Of a DNA stretch of 21,510 bases, positions 8,223-15,535 are shown piece by piece. Source of the stretch: JBDLSY01 sp041170585 (lineage in GTDB: Bacteria; Pseudomonadota; Gammaproteobacteria; Burkholderiales; Burkholderiaceae_C); contig JBEDNN010000025.1 in assembly GCA_041170585.1 (NCBI GenBank), forward strand, positions 1-21,510, written 5' to 3'. The notes below the pieces were generated by a model. The model searched no databases and was not told the origin of the DNA. It worked only from the letters and a program-made list of their open reading frames with translations. Numbering within the stretch: position 1 is the stretch's first letter; each line of letters begins with the position of its first letter. The position numbers were made by a program, and so were the translations under genes.

Positions 8223-8684
8223 GTGTGTGTCCATACTGAACGTGGTTTTACTCTATTAGAACTGTTAGTATCATTAATGATTATTAGCTTAATGACTGCC
8301 GTGGTAGGTTTTAGTATAACCGGGCATGAACAACGTATACTTAAAAGTGAAGGCGATAAACTGGCAGCTAAATTAAATGCAGCACAATCACATATCGCAG
8401 CAGGTGCAGCGTCGTTGCGGTTAGTTGCAACAAAAAACGGTTATAGCTTTGAAGAAGCTGAACGTACTACTATTGATAACGGCAGTAAAATTCGCTGGCG
8501 GTCATTGCCAAACGATGAGATTTTAAATGAACACACCTTACCTAGTGGCGCTGCACTACAAATCAAAGTGCCTATTTTGATTGCCGATGAACCGATTGGT
8601 TTACCAGAAGATGTGTATTTAGTAAAAGGCGAAACAAAAGTGCGTGTGGCTACTGACGGAATACAGGGCTGGACTGCACAATGA
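8223..8684 (+). CDS. gspH: Type II secretion minor pseudopilin GspH
   Basis: Minor pseudopilin expected at the pseudopilus tip region. 153 aa. The only reasonable start is GTG at 8223, just 3 bp after the gspG stop, giving a very short leader MCVHTERG with cleavage between Gly8 and Phe9 (GFTLLELLVSLMII) and Glu at +5. The remainder is a variable beta-rich domain, as usual for GspH. Overlaps gspI by ATGA. Confidence 0.9.
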   Translation: MCVHTERGFTLLELLVSLMIISLMTAVVGFSITGHEQRILKSEGDKLAAKLNAAQSHIAAGAASLRLVATKNGYSFEEAERTTIDNGSKIRWRSLPNDEILNEHTLPSGAALQIKVPILIADEPIGLPEDVYLVKGETKVRVATDGIQGWTAQ

Positions 8685-9106
8685 AACGTATTCAATTAAA
8701 TTATTACGACAATAACCACGGTTTCACTTTGTTAGAAGTGTTAGTTGCCTTGGGTATTGCTGCAACCAGCTTAATTGCGTTGTATACCTTAGCAAATCAA
8801 TTATTGAACAACTCTGTTGCATTAGAAGCACGACAAGCGGCTTTATGGTGTGCTGACAACCATTTGGTAACCGTATCATTAGAATCGTATGCACCGCCCA
8901 TTGGTGAAACACAACATATTTGTAAACAAATGAACGCAGAGTTTACTGTTAAACGGGTGATGAGTAATACACTTAATCCGTTATTTCGTCGTATTGAACT
9001 ATCCGTATATGCCGCAAATATGGCTGAACAAACAGGTACTAATGGGCGACTGGCATTTTTAACAACGGTAATGTTGATAGACAATGATTTGTCGGCAGTA
9101 GAATAG
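8681..9106 (+). CDS. gspI: Type II secretion minor pseudopilin GspI
   Basis: Minor pseudopilin of the GspI-J-K tip complex. 141 aa; its ATG overlaps the gspH stop (ATGA at 8681-8684), indicating translational coupling. Leader of 14 residues, cleavage between Gly14 and Phe15 (GFTLLEVLVALGIAATSLIAL), Glu at +5. The conserved GspI features ALWCADNHL and FRRIELSVY are present. Confidence 0.92.
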   Translation: MKRIQLNYYDNNHGFTLLEVLVALGIAATSLIALYTLANQLLNNSVALEARQAALWCADNHLVTVSLESYAPPIGETQHICKQMNAEFTVKRVMSNTLNPLFRRIELSVYAANMAEQTGTNGRLAFLTTVMLIDNDLSAVE

Positions 9107-9151
9107 TATTATTTATGTATACTGCATTATTAGGTAACTAGGTATTTTAAA

Positions 9152-9868
9152 ATGTATTCTCTATTTACTCACCCAGTATATAAATATACTTTTCGGTGTA
9201 TCAAACAATATAAAAATATTAAAAATATTAAAAATATTAAATGTATTAAACAATATAAATATATTAAAGTAAAAAGTTATCAACAACAGGGCTTTACATT
9301 AATTGAATTGTTATTAGCCTTAGGCATTATGGCTATTTTTGCATTACTGGCTTATCGTGGTTTAGACAGTGTGCTACGTTTACACCAAAATGCTTATGAG
9401 CGACAACAATATACACAAGCGATAGACCGTACTTTGACACAATTAAACATTGATTTACGTCAAGCCAATGATGCTACTTTAATAGCTATTAAAGACATCA
9501 AGCCTAATGCAGGTATCGCTTTAAGAATTAAGCGTAGAGTGAACCATGAAGCAGTGATCGTACAATGGTTTTTAGACGGGCGTCAATTAATTCGCACTGT
9601 AAACATTCCAAAAAATAAAAGTTTACCGAGTACTATTCAAACTGCTATTATGCTACAAAATGTAGATAGGCTTAATTGGTTAATATCACACACTGCAGTT
9701 CCTGAAGGTAGCACAAACAATGAGGTGATTAGAGAGTGGCAAAAATTTTCTACCGATATAGAAAATCAGCAAGTATCTGGGTTAATTGAACAACTTTACT
9801 ATGAATTAGGTATTACTTTAACCCTTTCAGGCAAAACACTAGACAAGTATTTTTTGATAGGCCGCTAA
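9152..9868 (+). CDS. gspJ: Type II secretion minor pseudopilin GspJ, long repetitive leader
   Basis: Minor pseudopilin of the tip complex, 238 aa. Cleavage is expected between Gly47 and Phe48 (GFTLIELLLALGIMAIFALLAYRGLD), with Glu52 at +5, followed by the GspJ domain (LIEQLYYELG near the end). The leader is 47 residues, far longer than the 5-25 common in these proteins, and contains KNIKNIKNIKCIK from a 9-bp tandem repeat. No ATG, GTG or TTG lies in frame between 9152 and the mature domain, so a shorter product would need a rarer start such as ATT. The gap after gspI is 45 bp, with no strong Shine-Dalgarno. A MITE follows directly. Confidence 0.88.
   Translation: MYSLFTHPVYKYTFRCIKQYKNIKNIKNIKCIKQYKYIKVKSYQQQGFTLIELLLALGIMAIFALLAYRGLDSVLRLHQNAYERQQYTQAIDRTLTQLNIDLRQANDATLIAIKDIKPNAGIALRIKRRVNHEAVIVQWFLDGRQLIRTVNIPKNKSLPSTIQTAIMLQNVDRLNWLISHTAVPEGSTNNEVIREWQKFSTDIENQQVSGLIEQLYYELGITLTLSGKTLDKYFLIGR
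9212..9247 (+). repeat. 9-bp tandem repeat in the gspJ leader
   Basis: Three exact AAAAATATT units (9212-9238) plus a variant AAATGTATT (9239-9247). In frame, they encode KNI-type triplets in the GspJ leader peptide. Confidence 0.9.
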
Positions 9869-9874
9869 TAATTA

Positions 9875-9882
9875 AATAAACA
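9875..9882 (+). repeat. Left 8-bp target-site duplication
   Basis: AATAAACA directly before MITE copy A; identical to 9991-9998 directly after it. Confidence 0.85.
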
Positions 9883-9990
9883 GGCATTGCTACTTTAATA
9901 TGGTTAAAGTATATATTTCTAAAATTTTCTTAGCAAAATAAAGCTTGCGTAAGATAAAAAACACAATAACTATTTTTAAGTAGCAATACC
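9883..9990 (+). mobile_element. MITE copy A, between gspJ and gspK
   Basis: A 108-bp non-coding element with 16-bp terminal inverted repeats: ggcattgctactttaa at the left and, read inward, ggtattgctacttaaa at the right (14/16 match). It is flanked by a perfect 8-bp direct repeat AATAAACA (9875-9882 and 9991-9998), the target-site duplication expected of DDE transposition. A near-identical copy lies inverted at 14285-14391; by hand alignment the two differ by three substitutions and one indel. Removing the element and one duplication leaves gspJ and gspK 17 bp apart. No transposase is encoded, so it would need one supplied in trans from a family making 8-bp duplications; I cannot tell which. 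Confidence 0.88.
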
Positions 9991-9998
9991 AATAAACA
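9991..9998 (+). repeat. Right 8-bp target-site duplication
   Basis: AATAAACA directly after MITE copy A. Only three bases (ATT) separate it from the gspK ATG, so the gspK ribosome-binding region is made of element end and duplication. Confidence 0.85.
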
Positions 9999-10001
9999 AT
10001 T

Positions 10002-10982
10002 ATGCCAATATTCCTTAAATTGCTTAAAAAAAACCATCAAAGTGGGGCAGCATTAATCACAGCAATGTTACTGGCTGCACTGATTACCATTTTAGCAGCA
10101 AGCTGGTTAGCACGTTTTGACTCTCAATTACGTACTGTTGAGATGCAACGTACTGGAATACAAACACGCTGGTTGTTACGTGCAGCGACTCATTGGGCAC
10201 GAGTGATTTTAGCTGAACATGCAGACAGTGCATTTCACTTAGGTGAACCATGGGCAGTGCCTATTGCATCAACGCGAATAGCTGATATTTCTGGTACACA
10301 AGAAGCCTATTTTTCAGGGTATATCATTGATGCACAATCGCGTTTTAATTTGCATAATTGGCGAGTGATTGCCAGTAAAACCAACCCTGTGAATGTACCA
10401 TTGCATTTAGAGGACCAGAATGAAAAAATACAGCTTGAATGGGGCAAACGTATTATGCAAGGCTGTGGTTTATTGCCTGCTCAAATTGAAGCGTGGTATG
10501 CAGCTATTCAATATGATGCACGTATAATTGACTCTGAAAAAATGTTGTTTAAAAAAAACACTGTTTTGGTATTAGATACCCTACCCTTTAGCGTTTCTGA
10601 TTCAATTGAATCGTGTTTAAACACTCGCTTAGTGTGGTTAAGTAATGACGGCAACTCAACAGTAACGGCGATTAATATTAATACGGTTGATACAGCCGTG
10701 TTAGCAGCACACCCATATATCGGGCAAACTGAAGCACAACGCTTATTAACGGCTAGAAAAGCAGTATCGTATATTAAAGATGTTAATAATATTCAAAATA
10801 GTTTGGGTATTTCAAATGAAGTATTTATTTCTTTATTAACACAACAATTTGATATTAAAAGTCAGTATTTTTTAGCGACTGGACGTGTAACTATGGGGCG
10901 TATTGATATTATGGCCAGTAGTTTATTACATTTAGAACAATATGGTGTTGCACCTGACATAGTATGGACACAGCCATTATGA
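10002..10982 (+). CDS. gspK: Type II secretion minor pseudopilin GspK
   Basis: Largest minor pseudopilin, thought to cap the pseudopilus. 326 aa. Basic leader MPIFLKLLKKNHQSG, cleavage between Gly15 and Ala16 (GAALITAMLLAALITILAA); as is normal for GspK there is no Glu at +5. The GspK domain shows SQLRTVEMQRT, a FSGYIIDAQSRFNLHN block and the INTVDTAVLAAHP region (INxNTA-like). The ATG has no visible Shine-Dalgarno because the MITE and its duplication end 3 bp upstream, so its translation or transcription may differ from gspG-J. The 3' end overlaps the photolyase by ATGA. Confidence 0.93.
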   Translation: MPIFLKLLKKNHQSGAALITAMLLAALITILAASWLARFDSQLRTVEMQRTGIQTRWLLRAATHWARVILAEHADSAFHLGEPWAVPIASTRIADISGTQEAYFSGYIIDAQSRFNLHNWRVIASKTNPVNVPLHLEDQNEKIQLEWGKRIMQGCGLLPAQIEAWYAAIQYDARIIDSEKMLFKKNTVLVLDTLPFSVSDSIESCLNTRLVWLSNDGNSTVTAININTVDTAVLAAHPYIGQTEAQRLLTARKAVSYIKDVNNIQNSLGISNEVFISLLTQQFDIKSQYFLATGRVTMGRIDIMASSLLHLEQYGVAPDIVWTQPL

Positions 10983-12550
10983 CTAATAAAATCAGACATT
11001 TAATTATTGTCTTAGGTGACCAGTTAGATGAATTCGCTACTATATTTGATACTTTTGACCCATTACAAGATATGATTTTTATGGCAGAAGTATTAGAAGA
11101 ATCAACCCATGTGTGGTCGTCTAAGCAACGTACTACCGTTTTTTTAAGTGCTATGCGTCATTTTGCCGCACACTTATGCACGCGAATGAATGGGCGAATT
11201 GACTATACGCAGTTAGATGATGTTGCTAATACACACACTTTGGCAAGTGAATTAGCCCGTGCTGTTAGCCGTCATCAACCCAGTAAATTAATCATAACCG
11301 CACCTGGTGATTGGCGTGTCTTACAAGATTTACGTCAGCAAGCATTAAAATTAAAATTAATGCTTGAAGTACACGATGATAAACATTTTTTTACAACTAT
11401 CAAACAATTTTCTACCCACGTACAAGGGCGTAAGCAGTTACGTTTAGAGTATTTTTACCGCGAGTTACGTCATACAACAGGTATTTTAATGACCGAAGAT
11501 AAAGGTGCGTATAAGCCTACTGGTGGACAATGGAATTTTGATGCGGACAATCGCGAGTCATTTGGTAAATTAGGACCTAGTCATTTACCTAAGCCTAGCC
11601 GTTTTGTCCCTGATGAAACAACACAATCAGTGATTAAAATGGTCAATACGCTACTAGTACATCACCCCGGTGAGGTATCCGATACAGTAGAAGGCTTTGG
11701 TTGGCCTGTTACAAGAGAGCAGGCACTGCTTGCATTACAGGTTTTTATCAGTGAACGTTTACCTTTATTTGGTCAATATGAAGATGCTATGTGGGCGGGT
11801 GAAGCATGGTTATACCATTCTCATTTATCATCGGCACTCAACCTTAAATTACTCAACCCGCGCGAAATATTAGCGGCAGCTGAGGCTGCTTATCACTGTG
11901 GTGATGCACCGATTCAAGCCGTTGAAGGTTTTGTACGACAAATATTAGGATGGCGTGAATATGTACGTGGTATTTATTGGACAAAAATGCCCGAGTATTT
12001 AGAGTTAAATACGCACAATGCTCAAGCTAATCTACCCAGTTTTTATTGGACAGGTGATACGAATATGAACTGTTTAAGTGAAGCAATTAAGCAAACACTT
12101 AAACACGGTTATGCACACCATATTCAACGGTTGATGGTTACAGGTTTATATGCTTTACTTTTAGGCGTACACCCAAAACAAGTACACGCTTGGTATTTAG
12201 CAGTTTATGTTGATGCGGTAGAGTGGGTAGAATTACCGAATACTTTAGGAATGAGTCAATTTGCTGATGGTGGTATTATGGCCAGTAAGCCATATATTGC
12301 CAGTGGTAAATATATTCAGCGTATGAGTAATCACTGCAATACGTGTTCATTTGACCCTGCACAAAGGGTAGGGCCAACAGCGTGCCCATTCACCACTTTA
12401 TACTGGAATTATTTAATTCAGCATCAAGAAAGTTTGTCTAAAAATGCCCGTATGGGTATGCAACTTAAAAATTTAGCTAGGCTATCTCCTCAACAGCAGC
12501 ACGAAATTACTGCACAAGCCAGCCAACACAAGCAAGCGGTACAACAATAG
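10979..12550 (+). CDS. Fe-S bacterial cryptochrome/photolyase (PhrB-type, (6-4)-photolyase family)
   Basis: A 523-aa flavoprotein of the FeS-BCP group; the characterised relative, Agrobacterium PhrB, repairs UV (6-4) photoproducts with light. It opens with the Rossmann-like domain (LIIVLGDQL, FMAEVLEE, AMRHFA), then EYFYRELR, GGQWNFDADNR, and the FAD-binding half with NAVEGF-type QAVEGFVRQILGWREYVRGIYW. The [4Fe-4S] cysteines are Cys365, Cys453, Cys456 and Cys469, matching PhrB spacing, and the active-site pair is His380-His381 (YAHHIQR). I chose ATG 10979, which overlaps the gspK stop (ATGA) and gives the family N-terminus; an in-frame ATG at 10964 would add only MDTAI. Translational coupling to gspK is unusual, since gspL normally follows gspK. 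Confidence 0.92.
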   Translation: MTNKIRHLIIVLGDQLDEFATIFDTFDPLQDMIFMAEVLEESTHVWSSKQRTTVFLSAMRHFAAHLCTRMNGRIDYTQLDDVANTHTLASELARAVSRHQPSKLIITAPGDWRVLQDLRQQALKLKLMLEVHDDKHFFTTIKQFSTHVQGRKQLRLEYFYRELRHTTGILMTEDKGAYKPTGGQWNFDADNRESFGKLGPSHLPKPSRFVPDETTQSVIKMVNTLLVHHPGEVSDTVEGFGWPVTREQALLALQVFISERLPLFGQYEDAMWAGEAWLYHSHLSSALNLKLLNPREILAAAEAAYHCGDAPIQAVEGFVRQILGWREYVRGIYWTKMPEYLELNTHNAQANLPSFYWTGDTNMNCLSEAIKQTLKHGYAHHIQRLMVTGLYALLLGVHPKQVHAWYLAVYVDAVEWVELPNTLGMSQFADGGIMASKPYIASGKYIQRMSNHCNTCSFDPAQRVGPTACPFTTLYWNYLIQHQESLSKNARMGMQLKNLARLSPQQQHEITAQASQHKQAVQQ

Positions 12551-12565
12551 ATTTTTTGAAAGATT

Positions 12566-12600
12566 AAGCGATATACTAATTCGCTTTATAATTTTATAGT
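12566..12600 (+). terminator. Candidate terminator after the photolyase gene
   Basis: Stem AAGCGA (12566-12571) / TCGCTT (12581-12586) with a 9-base loop, followed by TATAATTTTATAG. The stem is short and the T-run broken. The spacer beyond it (to 12650) is a string of degenerate TTTTATAGT / TTTTAGGAT repeats. Confidence 0.4.
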
Positions 12601-12672
12601 CTTACTATTTTATAGTTTTAGGATTTTAGATTTTTAGGATTTATTTTTTAATCAATATTAAAGGGTATTAAT

Positions 12673-12945
12673 ATGATGGATTACATTGGATTGATTTTAG
12701 TCGGTTTAGTCGTGGGTGCTTTAGCCCGCTTCTTTTTACCAGGTCGTCAGAGTATGGGTTGGGCTATGACCGCTATTTTAGGCATGGCGGGTTCAGTGTT
12801 GGCTAATTATGTAGGAATAGCGATGAACTTATTTAAACAAGGCGACTTTCTAAGTTGGGTTGCCAGTGTAATTGCTGCAATTGTATTATTAATCGTATAT
12901 GGAATGGCTAAAAATAAGCCAGTAGACGGAAACAGTGCTAACTAG
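12673..12945 (+). CDS. GlsB/YeaQ/YmgE family small membrane protein
   Basis: A 90-aa inner-membrane protein of the transglycosylase-associated (GlsB/YeaQ/YmgE) family, often linked to envelope or general stress; its molecular function is not settled and the family name does not prove glycosylase activity. Three hydrophobic segments are visible, about residues 4-22, 29-50 and 60-82, and the family motif GALARFFLPGRQSMGW, with the Gly-rich turn after the first segment. A Shine-Dalgarno (AAAGGG) precedes two adjacent ATGs (12673 and 12676); either could be used. It stands alone, with its own spacer on both sides. Confidence 0.85.
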   Translation: MMDYIGLILVGLVVGALARFFLPGRQSMGWAMTAILGMAGSVLANYVGIAMNLFKQGDFLSWVASVIAAIVLLIVYGMAKNKPVDGNSAN

Positions 12946-13005
12946 TTGATAGTTATTATGGGGTGTTATTAAAGAAAAGTAAGCAATATAAGTAATAATT
13001 ACTTT

Positions 13006-13046
13006 AACTAAACTAACTAAACTTACTAAACTTACTAAACTTACTT
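13006..13046. repeat. 10-bp tandem repeat (TTACTAAACT-type)
   Basis: Four or so copies of a CTAAACTTA-like decamer lie in the spacer between the convergent GlsB-family gene and ugpQ. The first copies are degenerate (aactaaacta), the last three exact. Confidence 0.8.
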
Positions 13047-13068
13047 CAATAAATTTAATATAATTAAT

Positions 13069-13815
13069 TTATTTTAATAAATCTAAATTGTCTGTAATAA
13101 TGCTATTAACACCCCATTTTAAACACTCAATGGCACGCTGACTGTCATTGCATGTATAAATTAGCACATAATAACCTGCTGCTTTCAGCGCCTGTACCTG
13201 TACTTTAGTTAAAGTAGATACCTCGCACACAATAGCTATACACTTTAAACGTTTGAGTAATAACTTCCAATTATTTGGAACACGATTAACCAATAAAGCC
13301 CGTGGTAAATGTGGTTGTGCAATCTGTGCTGCATTCAAAGCAATTTCACTAAACGATGACAATAAAGGCAATACACGTACACTGTTAGAGGAATTATTTT
13401 GCCACAAACTTGCTGCCAAATTAGCAACGACTGTACCCGTTTTTTGTGCAGTATTCGGTGAAGGTTTTATTTCAATATTGAGCATTGCCTGATGATCATG
13501 TACAAATTTAGCAATTTGCGTCAAAGTTGGCAAGCGTTCACCTATATATTTAGAGCTATGCCAAGCACCAGCATCAAGGGATTGTAAATTTTGCCAACTC
13601 TGAAGGTCTGCATAACCAAGTGCATCGGTAGTACGGTCTAATGTATCGTCGTGTAATAAAAAAGCAGTGCCATCACAAGATAGTTTGACATCACATTCAA
13701 ACATATTAAATTCTTTTGAATAGCCTAGTTTAAATGCTGCCAATGTATTTTCTGGGGCAGAGTGTCCTGCACCACGGTGGGCAATTAATTGAGGATAATA
13801 CCAAACAGATGTCAT
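13069..13815 (-). CDS. ugpQ: Glycerophosphodiester phosphodiesterase
   Basis: Cytoplasmic GDPD that releases glycerol-3-phosphate from glycerophosphodiesters produced by phospholipid turnover. 248 aa, the UgpQ size, with no signal peptide. The TIM-barrel catalytic set is complete: His13-Arg14 (IAHRGAGHSAPENT), Glu22-Asn23, Glu40 and Asp42 (FECDVKLSCDG), His55-Asp56 (LLHDDTLDRTTD), and the LNIEIKP strand. The C-terminal TCNDSQRAIECLKWGVNSIITDNLDL is typical. It lies 42 bp downstream of panD on the same strand, so the two may be co-transcribed, with no obvious functional link. The choice of UgpQ over GlpQ rests on size and lack of signal. Confidence 0.9.
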   Translation of the reverse strand: MTSVWYYPQLIAHRGAGHSAPENTLAAFKLGYSKEFNMFECDVKLSCDGTAFLLHDDTLDRTTDALGYADLQSWQNLQSLDAGAWHSSKYIGERLPTLTQIAKFVHDHQAMLNIEIKPSPNTAQKTGTVVANLAASLWQNNSSNSVRVLPLLSSFSEIALNAAQIAQPHLPRALLVNRVPNNWKLLLKRLKCIAIVCEVSTLTKVQVQALKAAGYYVLIYTCNDSQRAIECLKWGVNSIITDNLDLLK

Positions 13816-13857
13816 AAGTAATTCGTCTTATTGGCGTGTTGTCTTAATTAACTTAAT

Positions 13858-14205
13858 TTAAACTAGTCGGTTATGCTGATTAGGAAAAATAACAGTGGGC
13901 TTAAACTGTTTCGCTGCTTCAAATTCCATAGTGCAGTAAGACACTACAATGATAGTATCACCCACTTGGCATAAGCGCGCTGCAGGACCATTCATGCACA
14001 CAATACCGCTGCCGCGTGTGCCCTTAATGATATAGGTTTCTAAGCGTTCTCCGTTATTAAGGTTTAATACTTGTACCTTTTCATTTTCAATCATATTAGC
14101 AGCGTCTAATAAATCTTCATCAATCGTAATGCTACCAATATAATTTAATTCAGCCTGTGTGAGTTGAATACGGTGTATTTTTGATTTAAGTAATTGAATG
14201 TTCAT
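13858..14205 (-). CDS. panD: Aspartate 1-decarboxylase precursor
   Basis: Makes beta-alanine from aspartate for pantothenate and CoA synthesis. The 115-aa proenzyme self-cleaves at Gly24-Ser25 (NYIGSITIDEDL) to form the pyruvoyl cofactor on Ser25; both residues are present. Family blocks NNGERLETYIIKGTRGSG, NGPAARLCQVGD and the tail around FPNQHNR are intact; length is slightly under the common 117-126. Only 80 bp upstream, on the promoter side, lies MITE copy B, which could therefore overlap or move its promoter. Confidence 0.96.
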   Translation of the reverse strand: MNIQLLKSKIHRIQLTQAELNYIGSITIDEDLLDAANMIENEKVQVLNLNNGERLETYIIKGTRGSGIVCMNGPAARLCQVGDTIIVVSYCTMEFEAAKQFKPTVIFPNQHNRLV

Positions 14206-14284
14206 ACTCTATATTTTAGGTGAATTTAAGTGATTATCCAATTGATGCTTAACAAGCAAGCAGTAAAATAATATAAGAAAATAT

Positions 14285-14391
14285 GGTATTGCTACTTAAA
14301 AACAATTATTGTTTTTTTATCTTACGCAAGCTTTATTTTACTAAGAAAATTTTAGAAATATATACTTTAACCATATTAAAGTAGCAATGCC
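14285..14391 (-). mobile_element. MITE copy B, inverted relative to copy A
   Basis: A 107-bp element whose reverse complement matches 9883-9990 with three substitutions and one single-base indel. The terminal inverted repeats are ggtattgctactt and aagtagcaatgcc. The flanks (GAAAATAT left, CTTTTTAT right) show no target duplication, unlike copy A, so it is either older, rearranged or inserted differently. It sits between the divergent genes panD and the BioC-like gene, where it could carry or disrupt promoter signals for either. Confidence 0.85.
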
Positions 14392-14529
14392 CTTTTTATA
14401 TATTTTTTATATAATCATTACATTTTAAAATGAGATTTTTTATTACCTACAGCATTAAATTTATTAGGTTAATAAAATCTTAAAACCGTAAAATAAAATA
14501 CAAAGACTATATTATTCATATATTCTTTA

Positions 14530-14535
14530 TATAAT
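14530..14535 (+). promoter_or_regulatory. Possible -10 box for the BioC-like gene
   Basis: A perfect TATAAT 26 bp before the TTG start, but the -35 position (CTATAT at 14507) is poor and the region is so AT-rich that chance matches are likely. Confidence 0.3.
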
Positions 14536-14561
14536 TTAATCTATTTTGAAAGACACTTACT

Positions 14562-15512
14562 TTGTTTAATAATACTAAGCAACATGAATCTAAAGATACT
14601 TACCTTCGTCAAGATGTTGATTGTATTGCTTGGCAGCGTTTTAACCAGATACACGCATTAAGTGAGCCATTTATTTGGCAAGAAGTTCAATCTCGTTTGT
14701 ACGATCGTTTAGATATGTTTACAGTTGTACCACAGCGTATATTAAATGTTGCTACGCGTGCAGGTACAGGAGCTATCAGACTAGCAAAACGCTACCCCAA
14801 AGCACACATTCTTGCACAATGTATTACAACTAAAGCCGTTAATCATTTACAGAGCTTGTATAAAGTAACCCGCTTACAAAAAATTTATAGCTGGTTCACG
14901 CGTTTAAAGTCACCTTATACGCTGATTATTTGGTCAGATACAATACCAAAATACACCCAATATGATTTAATTATCTGTAATTTAAGCCTAACACACACGC
15001 CCAATCCTGTGGAGCAGTTAAAGATTTGGGCTGATTTATTAGCCCCCGGTGGTGTGCTATTATTTAGTGCATTGGGTCCAGATACAGGACGCAGTATACG
15101 TTTAGCAGCACAACAAGCGGGTTGGACGACTCCGATCGGTACAGACTTCATAGACATGCACGATTATGGCGATATGATGGTGCAAGCGGGTTTAAGCACA
15201 CCTGTTACCGATGTAGATAGAATCAAACTGACTTATCCTAGCGTACAATCCTTACGTCAAGATTGTGTCGGCTTAATGGGTAATGTTCACTTACACCGTT
15301 TAATGGGTTTAGCAGGCAAAACACGCTTTCAACGCTTAAAAAATATTTTAAACAGCGAGACTCCTTTAGTGATAGAGTTTGAATTAATATTTGGGCATGC
15401 GTTTAAACCAATCCACCTTCAAAGAGCTGATTTACTTAACCCCGATAAATCAGTTAGTTATGTGAGTGTAGACAGCTTAAAAGCAAGTTTATCTAAACAA
15501 AGGCTTAAGTAG
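14562..15512 (+). CDS. BioC-like malonyl-ACP methyltransferase with degenerate SAM site
   Basis: A 316-aa protein related to betaproteobacterial BioC, which methylates malonyl-ACP to start biotin synthesis. The C-terminal two thirds fit well: LLAPGGVLLFSALGPDT, FIDMHDYGDMMVQAGL, LTYPSVQSLRQD and GHAFKPIHLQ. The SAM core does not: motif I, normally (L)DxGxGxG, reads ILNVATRAGTGA (about residues 67-78), and the acidic residue expected after the second strand is absent (HILAQCITT). It may be a diverged BioC or a non-catalytic paralogue. The start is TTG at 14562, with GAAAG about 9 bp upstream; no ATG start fits better. The TAG stop sits between two CTTAAG boxes (15504-15518). No other bio gene is adjacent. 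Confidence 0.75.
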   Translation: MFNNTKQHESKDTYLRQDVDCIAWQRFNQIHALSEPFIWQEVQSRLYDRLDMFTVVPQRILNVATRAGTGAIRLAKRYPKAHILAQCITTKAVNHLQSLYKVTRLQKIYSWFTRLKSPYTLIIWSDTIPKYTQYDLIICNLSLTHTPNPVEQLKIWADLLAPGGVLLFSALGPDTGRSIRLAAQQAGWTTPIGTDFIDMHDYGDMMVQAGLSTPVTDVDRIKLTYPSVQSLRQDCVGLMGNVHLHRLMGLAGKTRFQRLKNILNSETPLVIEFELIFGHAFKPIHLQRADLLNPDKSVSYVSVDSLKASLSKQRLK

Positions 15513-15535
15513 CTTAAGTAAAAAAACAGTTAAAT

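Larger units (their letters stand above)
14206..14561. other. panD / bioC-like divergent intergenic region
   Basis: 356 bp, very AT-rich. It contains MITE copy B (14285-14391) and a further 170 bp of AT-rich sequence with no open frame worth calling. Two TTTATATAAT boxes occur (about 14408 and 14528). Confidence 0.6.

Noticed and set aside
10964..10978. Earlier in-frame ATG for the photolyase
   Set aside because: It adds five residues not seen in the family; the ATG overlapping the gspK stop is better placed.
13048..13073. Inverted repeat AATAAATT / AATTTATT at the ugpQ stop
   Set aside because: All A/T arms in an A/T spacer; too weak to be called a terminator.
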